Part shown: positions 6,699 to 14,238 of the stretch, piece by piece | Position numbering within the stretch: position 1 is the first letter of the stretch | Layout of the letters: each line of letters begins with the position of its first letter | IMG/VR virus record: IMGVR_UViG_3300031708_000006 | Location: 1-24,576 of that record | DNA: 24,576 nucleotides | DNA from: a virus | Direction: 5' to 3' (one strand) | Notes under the pieces: model-generated | Databases searched by the model: none | The model's input: only the letters and a program-made list of their open reading frames with translations | Told to the model about the DNA's origin: nothing | Made by a program: the position numbers and the translations under genes

Positions 6699-6809
6699 GT
6701 GCCTGACTGGCTAGCGGCCGTCATCGGCGCCGTCATGGGAGCCGGCGGCGTTCCCGCGCTGATCTGGGGTCTCGACCGGGCCGCTGACTGGCTTGCGAGG
6801 CGCACCTGA
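6699..6809 (+). CDS. 36-aa hydrophobic mini-protein
   Basis: This small ORF runs from GTG 6699 to a TGA that overlaps the ATG of the tail terminator gene (TGATG at 6807-6811). The upstream G-run (ACGGGGGG) could act as a weak ribosome binding site. The product VPDWLAAVIGAVMGAGGVPA followed by LIWGLDRAADWLARRT could form one membrane helix with a basic C-terminal end. Such short hydrophobic ORFs can serve merely to couple translation. No family is recognised. Confidence 0.45.
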   Translation: MPDWLAAVIGAVMGAGGVPALIWGLDRAADWLARRT

Positions 6810-7312
6810 TGACCACTCCCGCGACGATCCCGCTCGCCCCCGATGACGAGCTCGTGGCCGCTGCGTGGATCGCGTCTATCCCCGGTTTCACCGCGGCGAT
6901 GACCGGCCCGACTCTCCCGCCGGACATCACGCCGGACGGGGAACCAGCCCCGTGGATCTCCACCGGTTACGTAACCGTCGCCGTCGCCGGCGGCAACCCT
7001 GATGACCTGCTGCCCGTGCACCGGCCGGTGATCGACGTGCAGTGCTGGGCGACCGTCCCCGGATCGAACCGGCCGCCGTGGCAGATGGCGAAAGCCCTCG
7101 CGAACGCGATCACCAAAGCCACCTGGGACCGCACCACGCTCAACCGGGTCGTGACCCCCGTCGTCAACGGCGTCACCTACCCAACGGCCTCAGTGCAGGG
7201 CGCGAAGGTCCTCACCGCATTCCGGCGCTTGTACTCCGACACCGCGGACTACGCGTGCGTTCAGGGCGACCTGTGGCTGTCGTGGATCTGCCAGTCCGAC
7301 CAGATCACCTGA
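6809..7312 (+). CDS. Tail terminator protein
   Basis: A 167-residue protein starting at an ATG overlapping the preceding stop. Features fit tail terminators, the ring protein that caps the tail tube and joins it to the head. There is an N-terminal helix (DDELVAAAWIASIPGF), then WISTGYVTVAVAGG, the segment HRPVIDVQCWATVPGSNRPP with WQMAKALANAITKAT, and late strands with AFRRLYSDTADYACVQGDLW. The DVQCWA ... AxxLAxAI arrangement is the recognisable part. Position directly before the major tail protein region, after the gp10-like gene, is the normal place for this function. Confidence 0.7.
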   Translation: MTTPATIPLAPDDELVAAAWIASIPGFTAAMTGPTLPPDITPDGEPAPWISTGYVTVAVAGGNPDDLLPVHRPVIDVQCWATVPGSNRPPWQMAKALANAITKATWDRTTLNRVVTPVVNGVTYPTASVQGAKVLTAFRRLYSDTADYACVQGDLWLSWICQSDQIT

Positions 7313-7327
7313 CGAAAGGAACGGCTC

Positions 7328-7519
7328 ATGCCGCCACGCTCTGAACCGCCGCCCGGCACCGTCCCGGTGCGGCTCACCATCCGCCCCGGCGAGACCGCCT
7401 ACGTCCCCGAGGACGAGGTTCCGATCCTGCGCCAGCAGGGGCTGCTCGTCGAGGACGACCAGGCCCCCGCTGCGGGTGCCGAGATCAAGGCGCCTAAGGG
7501 TGCCGGTAAGGACGCCTGA
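7328..7519 (+). CDS. Small protein, 63 aa, function unknown
   Basis: It starts at ATG 7328 behind GAAAGGAA. The product has a Pro-rich N-terminus (MPPRSEPPPGTVPVRLTIRP), a short beta-like segment GETAYVPEDEVPILRQQGLL, and an Ala/Lys-rich tail. Its TGA overlaps the next ATG (TGATG). The xVPxxEVxxLxxQGLLxE pattern resembles short phage proteins that often lie near the tail genes, but I cannot name a function. Confidence 0.65.
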   Translation: MPPRSEPPPGTVPVRLTIRPGETAYVPEDEVPILRQQGLLVEDDQAPAAGAEIKAPKGAGKDA

Positions 7520-7875
7520 TGTCGACGGAGACCCTGACTCCCGCCCAGTTCGTGAAGAACGGCAGCGGCCTCAACATCACGCCTCTGCTCCAGGCCCCCA
7601 CTGGCGTCACGCTGGAGTTTTCGAACACGGGCCATGAGGTCCTGTTCGTCGTGACGTCGGCCTCGGCGGTGACGGTGCAGCTGGACATCGGCGCGACTGT
7701 CCTCGGGCAGGCGGTCACGAACCCGGCGGCGGTCACCCTCACCGAAAGCGACATGTACGCGTTCGGGCCGTACGACTCGCCGGCGGACCAGCCCGGCACG
7801 AACACCGTCGAAGTCACCTTGTCGACCATCACCGGGGTGACTGTCGCCCTGCTCCAGATGGTCGGCGCTGCCTGA
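7519..7875 (+). CDS. Beta-rich virion protein, possible decoration domain
   Basis: The ATG overlaps the previous stop at 7517-7519. The 118 residues alternate small polar and hydrophobic residues (LEFSNTGHEVLFVVTSASAV, VTVQLDIGATVLGQAV, TNTVEVTLSTITGVTVALLQ), fitting an all-beta fold of the kind found in phage decoration or tail-tube accessory domains. No Cys, no signal peptide and no membrane segment. An intrinsic terminator follows 23 bases downstream. The virion role is inferred from composition and from lying directly before the major tail protein. Confidence 0.65.
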   Translation: MSTETLTPAQFVKNGSGLNITPLLQAPTGVTLEFSNTGHEVLFVVTSASAVTVQLDIGATVLGQAVTNPAAVTLTESDMYAFGPYDSPADQPGTNTVEVTLSTITGVTVALLQMVGAA

Positions 7876-7898
7876 CCTGCACCTGCTCCGACTGACCG

Positions 7899-7922
7899 GC
7901 CCGCCAGCGCGCGGGCTTTTTT
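7899..7922 (+). terminator. Intrinsic terminator before the major tail gene
   Basis: GCCCGC (7899-7904) pairs with GCGGGC (7911-7916) around a 6-base loop, followed directly by six T. Positioned between the 118-aa gene and the major tail protein gene, it would partially separate head and tail transcription units. Confidence 0.75.
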
Positions 7923-7957
7923 CATGCCCGCGCAACCCCTGAAAGGCAGGGATCCCC

Positions 7958-8551
7958 TTGTCCGTCAACCCTCTTAACCTGGTGCTCGGCCCCGCCCGGC
8001 TGTACGTCGCCCCGTTCGGTTCGACTGAGCCGGCCGACTCGGCTGTCTCTCCCACTGGCTACCTGACGCCGCCTGGCGGCGCATGGGCGGATGTCGGCGG
8101 GACAGACGGCGGCATCACCTTCGAGGCGGACCCGACGTACACCGACCTGACGGTCGACCAGGTCATCATGAACGTCGGGGCCAGGTTGACCGAGGTGAAG
8201 ATGTCGGTGGCCGCGAAGCTGTCGGAGATGACGTTCGCCAACTTTCAGACGGCGATCAACAACATCGGCGTCACCAACGTCCAGTCGACGTATCAGACGC
8301 TGGAGATCCCGGTCCTGTCGTCCGCGACACAGCCGTCCTACCTGGCGCTGATCGTCGACGGGTGGGCGCCGATGACCAGCACGGGCGCTCCGGCGCTCCG
8401 CAGGATCATCGTCCGCAAGGTCCTCTCCCAGGTCAAGGCGAGCCTCGCATTCGACAAGAAGACCCAGGACAATCTCGACTGCACCTTCGAAGCTTTTTTT
8501 GTCAGTTCGACCATCAATCCTGTGCATGTGATCGATGAACTTTCGTTATAA
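7958..8551 (+). CDS. Major tail (tube) protein
   Basis: The likely start is TTG at 7958, with GAAAGG upstream, giving 197 residues. The sequence fits a tail-tube subunit: LNLVLGPARLYVAPFGS, then WADVGGTDGGITFEADPTYT, LTVDQVIMNVGARLTEVKMS and SVAAKLSEMTFANFQTAINN. In this family the GxxxGGI-x-F pattern followed by a D(Q)xxxxV segment is usual, as I recall. The subunit polymerises around the tape measure. The last ~20 codons are unusually AT-rich and the final sense codon is TTA (8546-8548), a codon rare in streptomycetes. The HNH gene begins only 32 bases after the stop. Confidence 0.8.
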   Translation: MSVNPLNLVLGPARLYVAPFGSTEPADSAVSPTGYLTPPGGAWADVGGTDGGITFEADPTYTDLTVDQVIMNVGARLTEVKMSVAAKLSEMTFANFQTAINNIGVTNVQSTYQTLEIPVLSSATQPSYLALIVDGWAPMTSTGAPALRRIIVRKVLSQVKASLAFDKKTQDNLDCTFEAFFVSSTINPVHVIDELSL

Positions 8552-8571
8552 GTTAGTAAATGCAATGGTGT

Positions 8572-8583
8572 TATAGTCGACGC
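8572..8583 (+). promoter_or_regulatory. Leaderless -10 promoter of the HNH gene
   Basis: TATAGT (8572-8577) is followed by CGACGC and ATG at 8584, within an AT-rich patch (about 8490-8577) that stands out from its surroundings. There is no Shine-Dalgarno. It is the only plus-strand member of the six leaderless promoters. Confidence 0.6.
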
Positions 8584-9162
8584 ATGGCGCGTCCCAAGAA
8601 CCCCGATTTCGAATACCTCCCCGACCGGCGCGGAATCCTCAAGGCGTACGTCTGGGTCACCTGTGAGACATGCGGCAACGCGGCACTCGTGCGAACAGAC
8701 GGTTCGCGCCGCTTCTGCTCCAAGAGCTGCGCTGCCGCCAAGCAGCACGTTCAAGGCAAGAGCCGTCAGGCGTCGGGCGATGAGCACTACGCGTGGAAGG
8801 GCTCCGAGGCCAAGTACCAGGCTCTCCATAACAGGGTGATGCGGGCGCGAGGCCGGGCCGGTCATTGCGAGCGTCGCGCTGAGGTCGGATGCAAGAGCCT
8901 GGCATACGAATGGGCCCACATCCATGACACCGATCCCGGTGATCCATCGAACTACGTTTCGCTCTGCAAAACGTGCCACCAGCGGTACGACAAGCAGACT
9001 GGCGCCGACCATGCCCGCGCGAAGCTGACAGCGGAGAACGCTGCCGAAATCCGTCATCGTTACGCTGCCGGCGGTATCAGCCAGCAGGCTCTCGCGGATG
9101 AGTTCCTAGTCGGGCAGACCGTAATCAGCAGGATCGTTCTCGGCAACGCATATCAACCCTGA
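8584..9162 (+). CDS. HNH homing-type endonuclease
   Basis: This 192-residue protein has a complete HNH layout. An N-terminal zinc finger (VTCETCGNAALV, C27/C30; FCSKSC, C45/C49) is followed by the nuclease core with C95 and C103, AHIHD (H112/H114), N123 in PSNYVSLCKTCHQRYDK, C128/C131 and H132. The C-terminal helix-turn-helix AENAAEIRHRYAAGGISQQA with QTVISRIV (about 147-188) is the DNA-binding end of many phage free-standing HNH endonucleases. Such genes spread by cutting alleles that lack them. Here it lies between the major tail gene and what looks like that gene's terminator. The start is ATG 8584, not the upstream TTG or GTG codons, because of the leaderless promoter. Confidence 0.9.
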   Translation: MARPKNPDFEYLPDRRGILKAYVWVTCETCGNAALVRTDGSRRFCSKSCAAAKQHVQGKSRQASGDEHYAWKGSEAKYQALHNRVMRARGRAGHCERRAEVGCKSLAYEWAHIHDTDPGDPSNYVSLCKTCHQRYDKQTGADHARAKLTAENAAEIRHRYAAGGISQQALADEFLVGQTVISRIVLGNAYQP

Positions 9163-9179
9163 ACGGTTCCCCTCCAGTA

Positions 9180-9208
9180 CCCGGCATCACTGTGGTGCCG
9201 GGTTTTTT
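9180..9208 (+). terminator. Intrinsic terminator after the HNH gene
   Basis: CCCGGCATCA (9180-9189) pairs with TGGTGCCGGG (9193-9202, one T-G wobble) around the 3-base loop CTG, followed by six T at 9203-9208. It probably belonged originally to the major tail gene before the HNH gene was inserted. Confidence 0.85.
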
Positions 9209-9228
9209 CATGCCCTTGAGAGGATGAA

Positions 9229-9648
9229 GTGGCAGCACAAGTGAAGGCAGGCCCGAAGGCTCGCCGTCCCCAACGGCCGCCCGTAGCGCCGCCAGAGCCT
9301 GAGCCTGAGCGTTCAGGGCCGCTGCATTTCGCCGCCCCGGACAAGGACGCTGAGCGGGTCGACGACGAGCGGGAAGCCCTGTTCTACGTCGGGAACGCCG
9401 AGTACACGATCCCCGTCGACCCAGGTCCCGGTATCGGGCTGGAAGCGCGCCACATCGTTGTCGCGGGCGGTCCGACGGGGGCCGCGCAGGCCGAGGACTT
9501 CGTGATGACGCGGATGCTCGGTGAGGACGGCTGGGCGGACATGCGGCGGTATGTCCTGGACAAGGTCATCGGCCGTGAGGATTTCGGCTACCTCATCAAG
9601 GTGGTCACTGAGAAGGCGATGGGGGCGCTGGAGGTCCCAAACTCCTGA
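9229..9648 (+). CDS. Tail assembly chaperone, short form (gpG-like)
   Basis: The start is GTG at 9229 with GAGAGGATGAA upstream. The 139-residue product opens with a Pro/Lys-rich leader and continues with DDEREALFYVGNAEYTIPVD and AQAEDFVMTRMLGEDGWADM, RYVLDKVIGREDFGYLIKVV. This is the usual helical architecture of the short chaperone that binds the tape measure during tail assembly. It ends ALEVPNS and overlaps, near its stop, the slippery site that yields the longer fusion form. Position directly before the tape measure gene confirms the assignment. Confidence 0.85.
   Translation: MAAQVKAGPKARRPQRPPVAPPEPEPERSGPLHFAAPDKDAERVDDEREALFYVGNAEYTIPVDPGPGIGLEARHIVVAGGPTGAAQAEDFVMTRMLGEDGWADMRRYVLDKVIGREDFGYLIKVVTEKAMGALEVPNS
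9636..9642 (+). promoter_or_regulatory. Programmed -1 frameshift slippery site
   Basis: The heptamer CCCAAAC sits in the X XXY YYZ phase of the chaperone frame (codons GTC CCA AAC), six bases before the stop at 9646-9648. After a -1 slip, the next codon is CTC at 9642-9644 and the frame stays open to 10064. This matches the conserved -1 frameshift in siphovirus tail chaperones. Confidence 0.85.
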
Positions 9649-10064
9649 CGCGCCGGCTGGCGCAACTGGCGTGGATCGACGAGCACCTGGCTGACGTCGA
9701 GTCGGACATGTCCGTGTTCCACCGGGTCGATGACATCTGGTCGATGCCCGCCGCTAAGTTCTTCGCGTTTGCGTGGCGGCTGCCGCACTACCGGGGCGTG
9801 ATGCGGGAACGGGTCCTGGCGGAGCAGCGCGACAGCAGTTCACGGCGCCCCCAGCAGCAACGACCCGCGACCCGCCAGGCATCTCCGGCACGGCAGGCTC
9901 CGCCGCCGGCGACACCCGCGGTGGTGCGGTCTGATCCGGTGCTGGGCGGCGTGTTCTCGTTCAGCTCATTCAGCTCCCCGAGCACAGATGACGCTCCCGG
10001 CGCAGACGACGCGCGGGCGGATCTCCGCGAGACGGCACAGCAGGAGTACCCGGAACTTCACTAA
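9642..10064 (+). CDS. Tail assembly chaperone, frameshift extension (gpT-like)
   Basis: This frame is read by -1 slippage from the short chaperone and adds 140 residues, giving a fusion of about 278 residues. The extension starts LLTRRLAQLAWIDEHLADVE and continues DMSVFHRVDDIWSMPAAKFF and AWRLPHYRGVMRER, which is the expected compact helical domain. A Gln/Pro/Ala-rich linker and an acidic end (DDAPGADDARADLRETAQQE) follow. There is no good start codon with ribosome binding site in the extension before the homologous region; the ATG at 9708 falls inside it. The join is therefore 9229-9642 plus 9642-10064. Confidence 0.85.
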   Translation, partial: LLTRRLAQLAWIDEHLADVESDMSVFHRVDDIWSMPAAKFFAFAWRLPHYRGVMRERVLAEQRDSSSRRPQQQRPATRQASPARQAPPPATPAVVRSDPVLGGVFSFSSFSSPSTDDAPGADDARADLRETAQQEYPELH

Positions 10065-10080
10065 ACGGGGGTGACACTCC

Positions 10081-13000
10081 GTGGCCAGTGGATTTCGGAT
10101 TGCGACTGCGTATGTTGTCGTCTCCCCAGACACCGAGGATTTCGCGGAGCAGCTGGAAGCCGACGTCCAGGAGGCCACCGAAGGCGTCGAGGGCAAGGTC
10201 AAGATCGGCGCGGACAAGGCCGAACTGGACGCCGCACTCGATGAGGCCAAGGCCGACGTCGACGAGTTCGACGGCAAGACCGCCACAGCAAAACTCGGCG
10301 CCGACGACGACGAGTTCACCGCCAAGATGGATTCGGCCGAGGAGAAACTCGGCGACTTCGACGGGCGCACCGGCGAAGCTGAGCTCCTCCTGGCCGATGA
10401 CGATTTCACGGCCAAGATGGACGAGGCCGATGACCGTCTCGACGACATGGACGGCAAGTCCGCCCATCCGCGGCTGGACCTGGATGACGACGATTTCCAG
10501 GAGAAGCTGCAGCGCGATAAGCAGCAGCTGAACGAGGCGAACAGCGAGTCCGGTGAGGGCTCGATGCTCGGCGGCATCGCCATCGGCCTCGGGTCGATCA
10601 TGCCCGGCATCGGGGGTGCCACAGCGGGGCTCGGTCTGCTCGCCGGTACCGGGGCACTCGCGTTCTCCGGCGTCGCGAAAGCCCTCGAAGCTGCCCACGA
10701 GTCATCCGAGAACGTCGGGATGACCAACGCCCAGATGGCATCCCAGGACTACTCCAACAGCGTCCAGATCCAGCAGTCCCAGGAGTCGGTCACCCAGGCC
10801 CGCGAGCAGGCCGCGCAGGACGCCATCAGCTCAGCGCAGTCCATCGAGCAGGCCGACATGAACCTCGCGTCGACCGAGCGGAACGCCGCGGCCAGCCAGA
10901 TCGAGGCGATCCAGTCCGTCGGGCAGGCCCAGCAGCAAGTCCAGCAGTCCACCTACAACCTGTCCGAGGCGCAGTACAACCTCGGCCAGGCCTATGTGTC
11001 GGCCCGTCAGGCGATCGTCCAGGAAAACGACGCGCTGGCCGACGCGAAACTCAACGTCGCGTCCGCGTCCCTGGCTGTGCAGCAAGCCGAGTACAACCAG
11101 CTCCTGGTCGACCAGAACGCCTACTCCACGGACCTGGACCGGGAACAGGCCGCACTGGCGGTCAGCCAGGCGAAACAGCAGGTCACCGACGCGACCGCGA
11201 ACGAGACCGATGCGCAGACCGCAGCGAACCTCGCCAACTCCCAGGGCGTCAACGGCAGCCAGGCGGTCATCCAGGCCAAGCAGGCGCTACTCGCCGCCCA
11301 GGACTCCCTTACCGACGCCCTCCAGTCCTACACCGACGCGCAGCGGAATCTCACCGACACCGAGCTCAACGGCGCGCAGCAGGTCAAGGAAGCGCAGCTT
11401 CAGGTCGCGTCCGCGCAGGAACAGGCCGCCTACCAGGCGAAGATGGACGCCCAGTCCGTCGCTGAGGCCGAGCTGAACCTGACGGAGACGATCAGGGAAC
11501 AGAAACTTGAGTGGGCGTCGATGCTGTCGACGTCCAACAGTTCCGCGAACGAGTTCGCCAAGTACATGGCCGCGCTGTCCCCGGCGGGCCGTAATTTCGT
11601 GAACGAAGTGCTGTCCATGCGCGGCGCGTTCAAGGACCTGGAGACCGCGGCGCAGAACGCGGTGCTGCCCGGGTTCACCGTGTTCCTCACCGGCATCTCG
11701 GATCTGCTGCCGTCCGTGCAGAGCGGCATCTCCCAGATGGGGTCGGCCATCTCGCAGGCGTTCGCTGGGTTCGGCCAGGAAATGCAGGCCCCCGGCGCGC
11801 AGAAGGTCCTGCAAGGCCTGATCTCTAACGGGATCCAGTTCGCGAACATCGTGCTCCCGGCGTTCGCCACGTTCATCGGTGACCTGTTCAAGCTCGGGTC
11901 CGCACCAGGGGCGGTGTCCGGGCTCGCCGGGCTTTTCGCCGGGATCGGCCGCGGGCTCGCCGGCATGGTCACCTCCCTGAAGCCGTGGATCCCGTCCCTG
12001 AACTCGTTCCTGAAGGCGGCCGGGAACGTGATCGCGGCGATCGGCCCTCCGCTGGCCAACATCATCGGGCTCGTAGCGGGTGCTCTCCGGCCGCTGACTA
12101 GCTACCTGGACAAGCACCCTAACGGGACGGTCGTCAAGATCCTCGGCGACGTGGCCGCCGGGCTGATCACCATCAAGGGCCTGCAGAAGATCCTGCCGGA
12201 TTTCATCACCGGGCCGCTGGGGAAGCTGGGCGCCAAGAGCGCCGAGAAGCTAGCGGGCCCGTTCAAGGACATCGGCGGCAAGATCGCAGGCTACATCGGC
12301 AATGCCATGTCAAGTGCGGCAGGGTCGGTCGCCACGTTCGTGTCCGGGTTCGTCTCCAAGCTCGGCGAGGCAGCCATAGCGACCGGGACGTGGATCGCCG
12401 AGCACACGGTGGCCACGGCGGCGTTCATCACCGAGAACGTGGCACAGGCCGCGTCGGCGACGGCCGCGTTCATCGCGGAGAACGCGGCGACCCTCGGGAT
12501 CGCCGGTGCTATCACCGCGCTGGTCGGAGTCGCGATCTACCTGGGCACCCACTGGAAGCAGGTCTGGGGTGACGTCCAGAAGATCGGCGAAGACGCCTGG
12601 AACTTCATTTACAACGGGTTCGGGAAATACCTCCTGCCGCTCCTGGGGCCAGTGGGGCTGATCGCGCTCGGCGCGATCGAGCTGTACCAGCACTGGCAGA
12701 CGATCTGGGGCGCCATCCAGGATGTAGGACAGGATTTCTATAACTGGATCTGGTCCGATTTCGGAGCGAAAATAGAGACGTTTTTCACGTCTACCATTCC
12801 TGGCTGGTGGGACACGTTCTGGTCCGACACCCGCTCAGTGTTCAACTCGGGCGTTTCGGATCTCGGCCGGATCTGGTCGACGCTGGAGAACGTCTTCAAG
12901 AGCCCGGTGAACTTCCTGATCAACACCGTCTACGACGACGGGATCCTGAAGCTCTGGAACTCTGTCGTCGACCACATCGGCCTCGGCAGCATCGCGCTGA

Positions 13001-14223
13001 AGCCGATTGGCGGCCTCGCCCATGGTGGTGTGGTTCCCGGCTACAACCCGGGCCACGACACGGAGCCTGCGATGCTCTCGAAGGGCGAGGCGGTCCTCAC
13101 CCCGGACGCGACGAAGGCGATCGGCGGCTCGTCCACGGTCAACGCGCTGAACAAGGCGTACCCGCCGTCCGGCGGCGGTCACAGCCTCATCGGGAAGGAA
13201 GCAGGCAAGCAGCTCCGCAAGCACCTGGTCGAACGCCCCGCGGAGCACGCGGCGACGCTGGGGACGTTCTCCGGCGGCGGGATCGCCGGCGACATCGGGA
13301 GTGCTGTAGGGGACGTCGGGTCGGCGATCGGCTCCGTGGTGTCCGGCGCGGCCGACGCGGGGAAGCTCGTGGCGGCGCTGGCGACGGGGAACACGACGGC
13401 GATGGTGAACGCCCTCGGGAAGTTCGTGTCGACCGATGCGGCGGGTGACCTGGCGAAGGTCATGCTGGGCGTCCCGAAGACCCTCGCCGGTGACATGGTG
13501 AAGTCCCTCGTCGGCCTGTTCGCCGGCAGCGGCGGGTCAGTGCCGTCCGGCGGGTCGAACGCGATGGGGAGCCTGCCGCAGAACTGGCATGCCATCGCCT
13601 CGTACCTCTTCGGTCACGGGGCGACGAAGTATGCCGCAGCCGGCATCGCGGGGAACATCACGGCCGAATCCGGCGGTGACCCGGAGATCCTCGAGGTCGG
13701 CGGCGGAGGCGGAGGCGGCCTCATCCAGTGGACGCCGTGGCAGGCGTACGGGCCGCTGATCACCGGAAACGCGAGTCAGGACCTGATGACGCAGCTCGCC
13801 GAGATCCTCAGCTTCGGCGGCGGCCTCGGTGTCGTGAACAAGGCAACGTCCCCGTCGAACGCGGCCCTGATCTACCAGGACGACTATGAGCGCCCCGCAT
13901 CGGACACCGCGTCACTCGCGACCCGGATGTCCAGCGCGAACGCGGTGGCCCACGCGATGGGCTGGGGATCGTATGACTCCGGCGGTGAGCTGCCACCCGG
14001 GCCGACGCTGATGGTCAACGGCACCGGGCAGCCAGAGAGGGTGCTGGACCCGCAGCAGTCGCAGGCGTTCGAGATGCTCGTGAACCACCTGACCTCAGGC
14101 GCGTCCGGCGGCTCGTCAGGCCCGGCGGTCATCCAGAACTATTACGGACCGCAGATGCCAGGTCAGGAGCAGACGGCGGAGATGAACCGCCAGCTTGCCC
14201 TTGCACTCGGCGGCGGCACGTAA
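10081..14223 (+). CDS. Tape measure protein with tail-lysozyme domain
   Basis: The 1380-residue protein starts at GTG with GGGGGTGAC upstream. The N-terminus (to ~155) has about four ~30-residue acidic repeats, each with FDGKTA/FDGRTG-like and DDxFTAKMD segments. A hydrophobic stretch follows (~165-203, GLGSIMPGIGGATAGLGLLA), then a long Gln/Ala-rich coiled coil (~220-475), typical of the rod that sets tail length. Further hydrophobic segments lie at ~800-870 and HGGVVPGYNPGHDTEPAMLS near ~980. Residues ~1166-1297 resemble the phage tail lysozyme family: a GIAGNITAESGG segment with the likely catalytic E1196, and LIQWTPWQAYG. The end (GTGQPERVLDPQQSQAF) is usual for these proteins. The lysozyme domain should open peptidoglycan during injection. 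Confidence 0.95.
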   Translation: MASGFRIATAYVVVSPDTEDFAEQLEADVQEATEGVEGKVKIGADKAELDAALDEAKADVDEFDGKTATAKLGADDDEFTAKMDSAEEKLGDFDGRTGEAELLLADDDFTAKMDEADDRLDDMDGKSAHPRLDLDDDDFQEKLQRDKQQLNEANSESGEGSMLGGIAIGLGSIMPGIGGATAGLGLLAGTGALAFSGVAKALEAAHESSENVGMTNAQMASQDYSNSVQIQQSQESVTQAREQAAQDAISSAQSIEQADMNLASTERNAAASQIEAIQSVGQAQQQVQQSTYNLSEAQYNLGQAYVSARQAIVQENDALADAKLNVASASLAVQQAEYNQLLVDQNAYSTDLDREQAALAVSQAKQQVTDATANETDAQTAANLANSQGVNGSQAVIQAKQALLAAQDSLTDALQSYTDAQRNLTDTELNGAQQVKEAQLQVASAQEQAAYQAKMDAQSVAEAELNLTETIREQKLEWASMLSTSNSSANEFAKYMAALSPAGRNFVNEVLSMRGAFKDLETAAQNAVLPGFTVFLTGISDLLPSVQSGISQMGSAISQAFAGFGQEMQAPGAQKVLQGLISNGIQFANIVLPAFATFIGDLFKLGSAPGAVSGLAGLFAGIGRGLAGMVTSLKPWIPSLNSFLKAAGNVIAAIGPPLANIIGLVAGALRPLTSYLDKHPNGTVVKILGDVAAGLITIKGLQKILPDFITGPLGKLGAKSAEKLAGPFKDIGGKIAGYIGNAMSSAAGSVATFVSGFVSKLGEAAIATGTWIAEHTVATAAFITENVAQAASATAAFIAENAATLGIAGAITALVGVAIYLGTHWKQVWGDVQKIGEDAWNFIYNGFGKYLLPLLGPVGLIALGAIELYQHWQTIWGAIQDVGQDFYNWIWSDFGAKIETFFTSTIPGWWDTFWSDTRSVFNSGVSDLGRIWSTLENVFKSPVNFLINTVYDDGILKLWNSVVDHIGLGSIALKPIGGLAHGGVVPGYNPGHDTEPAMLSKGEAVLTPDATKAIGGSSTVNALNKAYPPSGGGHSLIGKEAGKQLRKHLVERPAEHAATLGTFSGGGIAGDIGSAVGDVGSAIGSVVSGAADAGKLVAALATGNTTAMVNALGKFVSTDAAGDLAKVMLGVPKTLAGDMVKSLVGLFAGSGGSVPSGGSNAMGSLPQNWHAIASYLFGHGATKYAAAGIAGNITAESGGDPEILEVGGGGGGGLIQWTPWQAYGPLITGNASQDLMTQLAEILSFGGGLGVVNKATSPSNAALIYQDDYERPASDTASLATRMSSANAVAHAMGWGSYDSGGELPPGPTLMVNGTGQPERVLDPQQSQAFEMLVNHLTSGASGGSSGPAVIQNYYGPQMPGQEQTAEMNRQLALALGGGT

Positions 14224-14238
14224 GCGCGGGGGTGACCT

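Noticed and set aside
9966-10727. Ser-rich minus-strand open frames opposite the tape measure N-terminus
   Set aside because: Ser runs are the complement of the Asp/Glu/Ala-rich tape measure codons; no ribosome site or promoter-like start.
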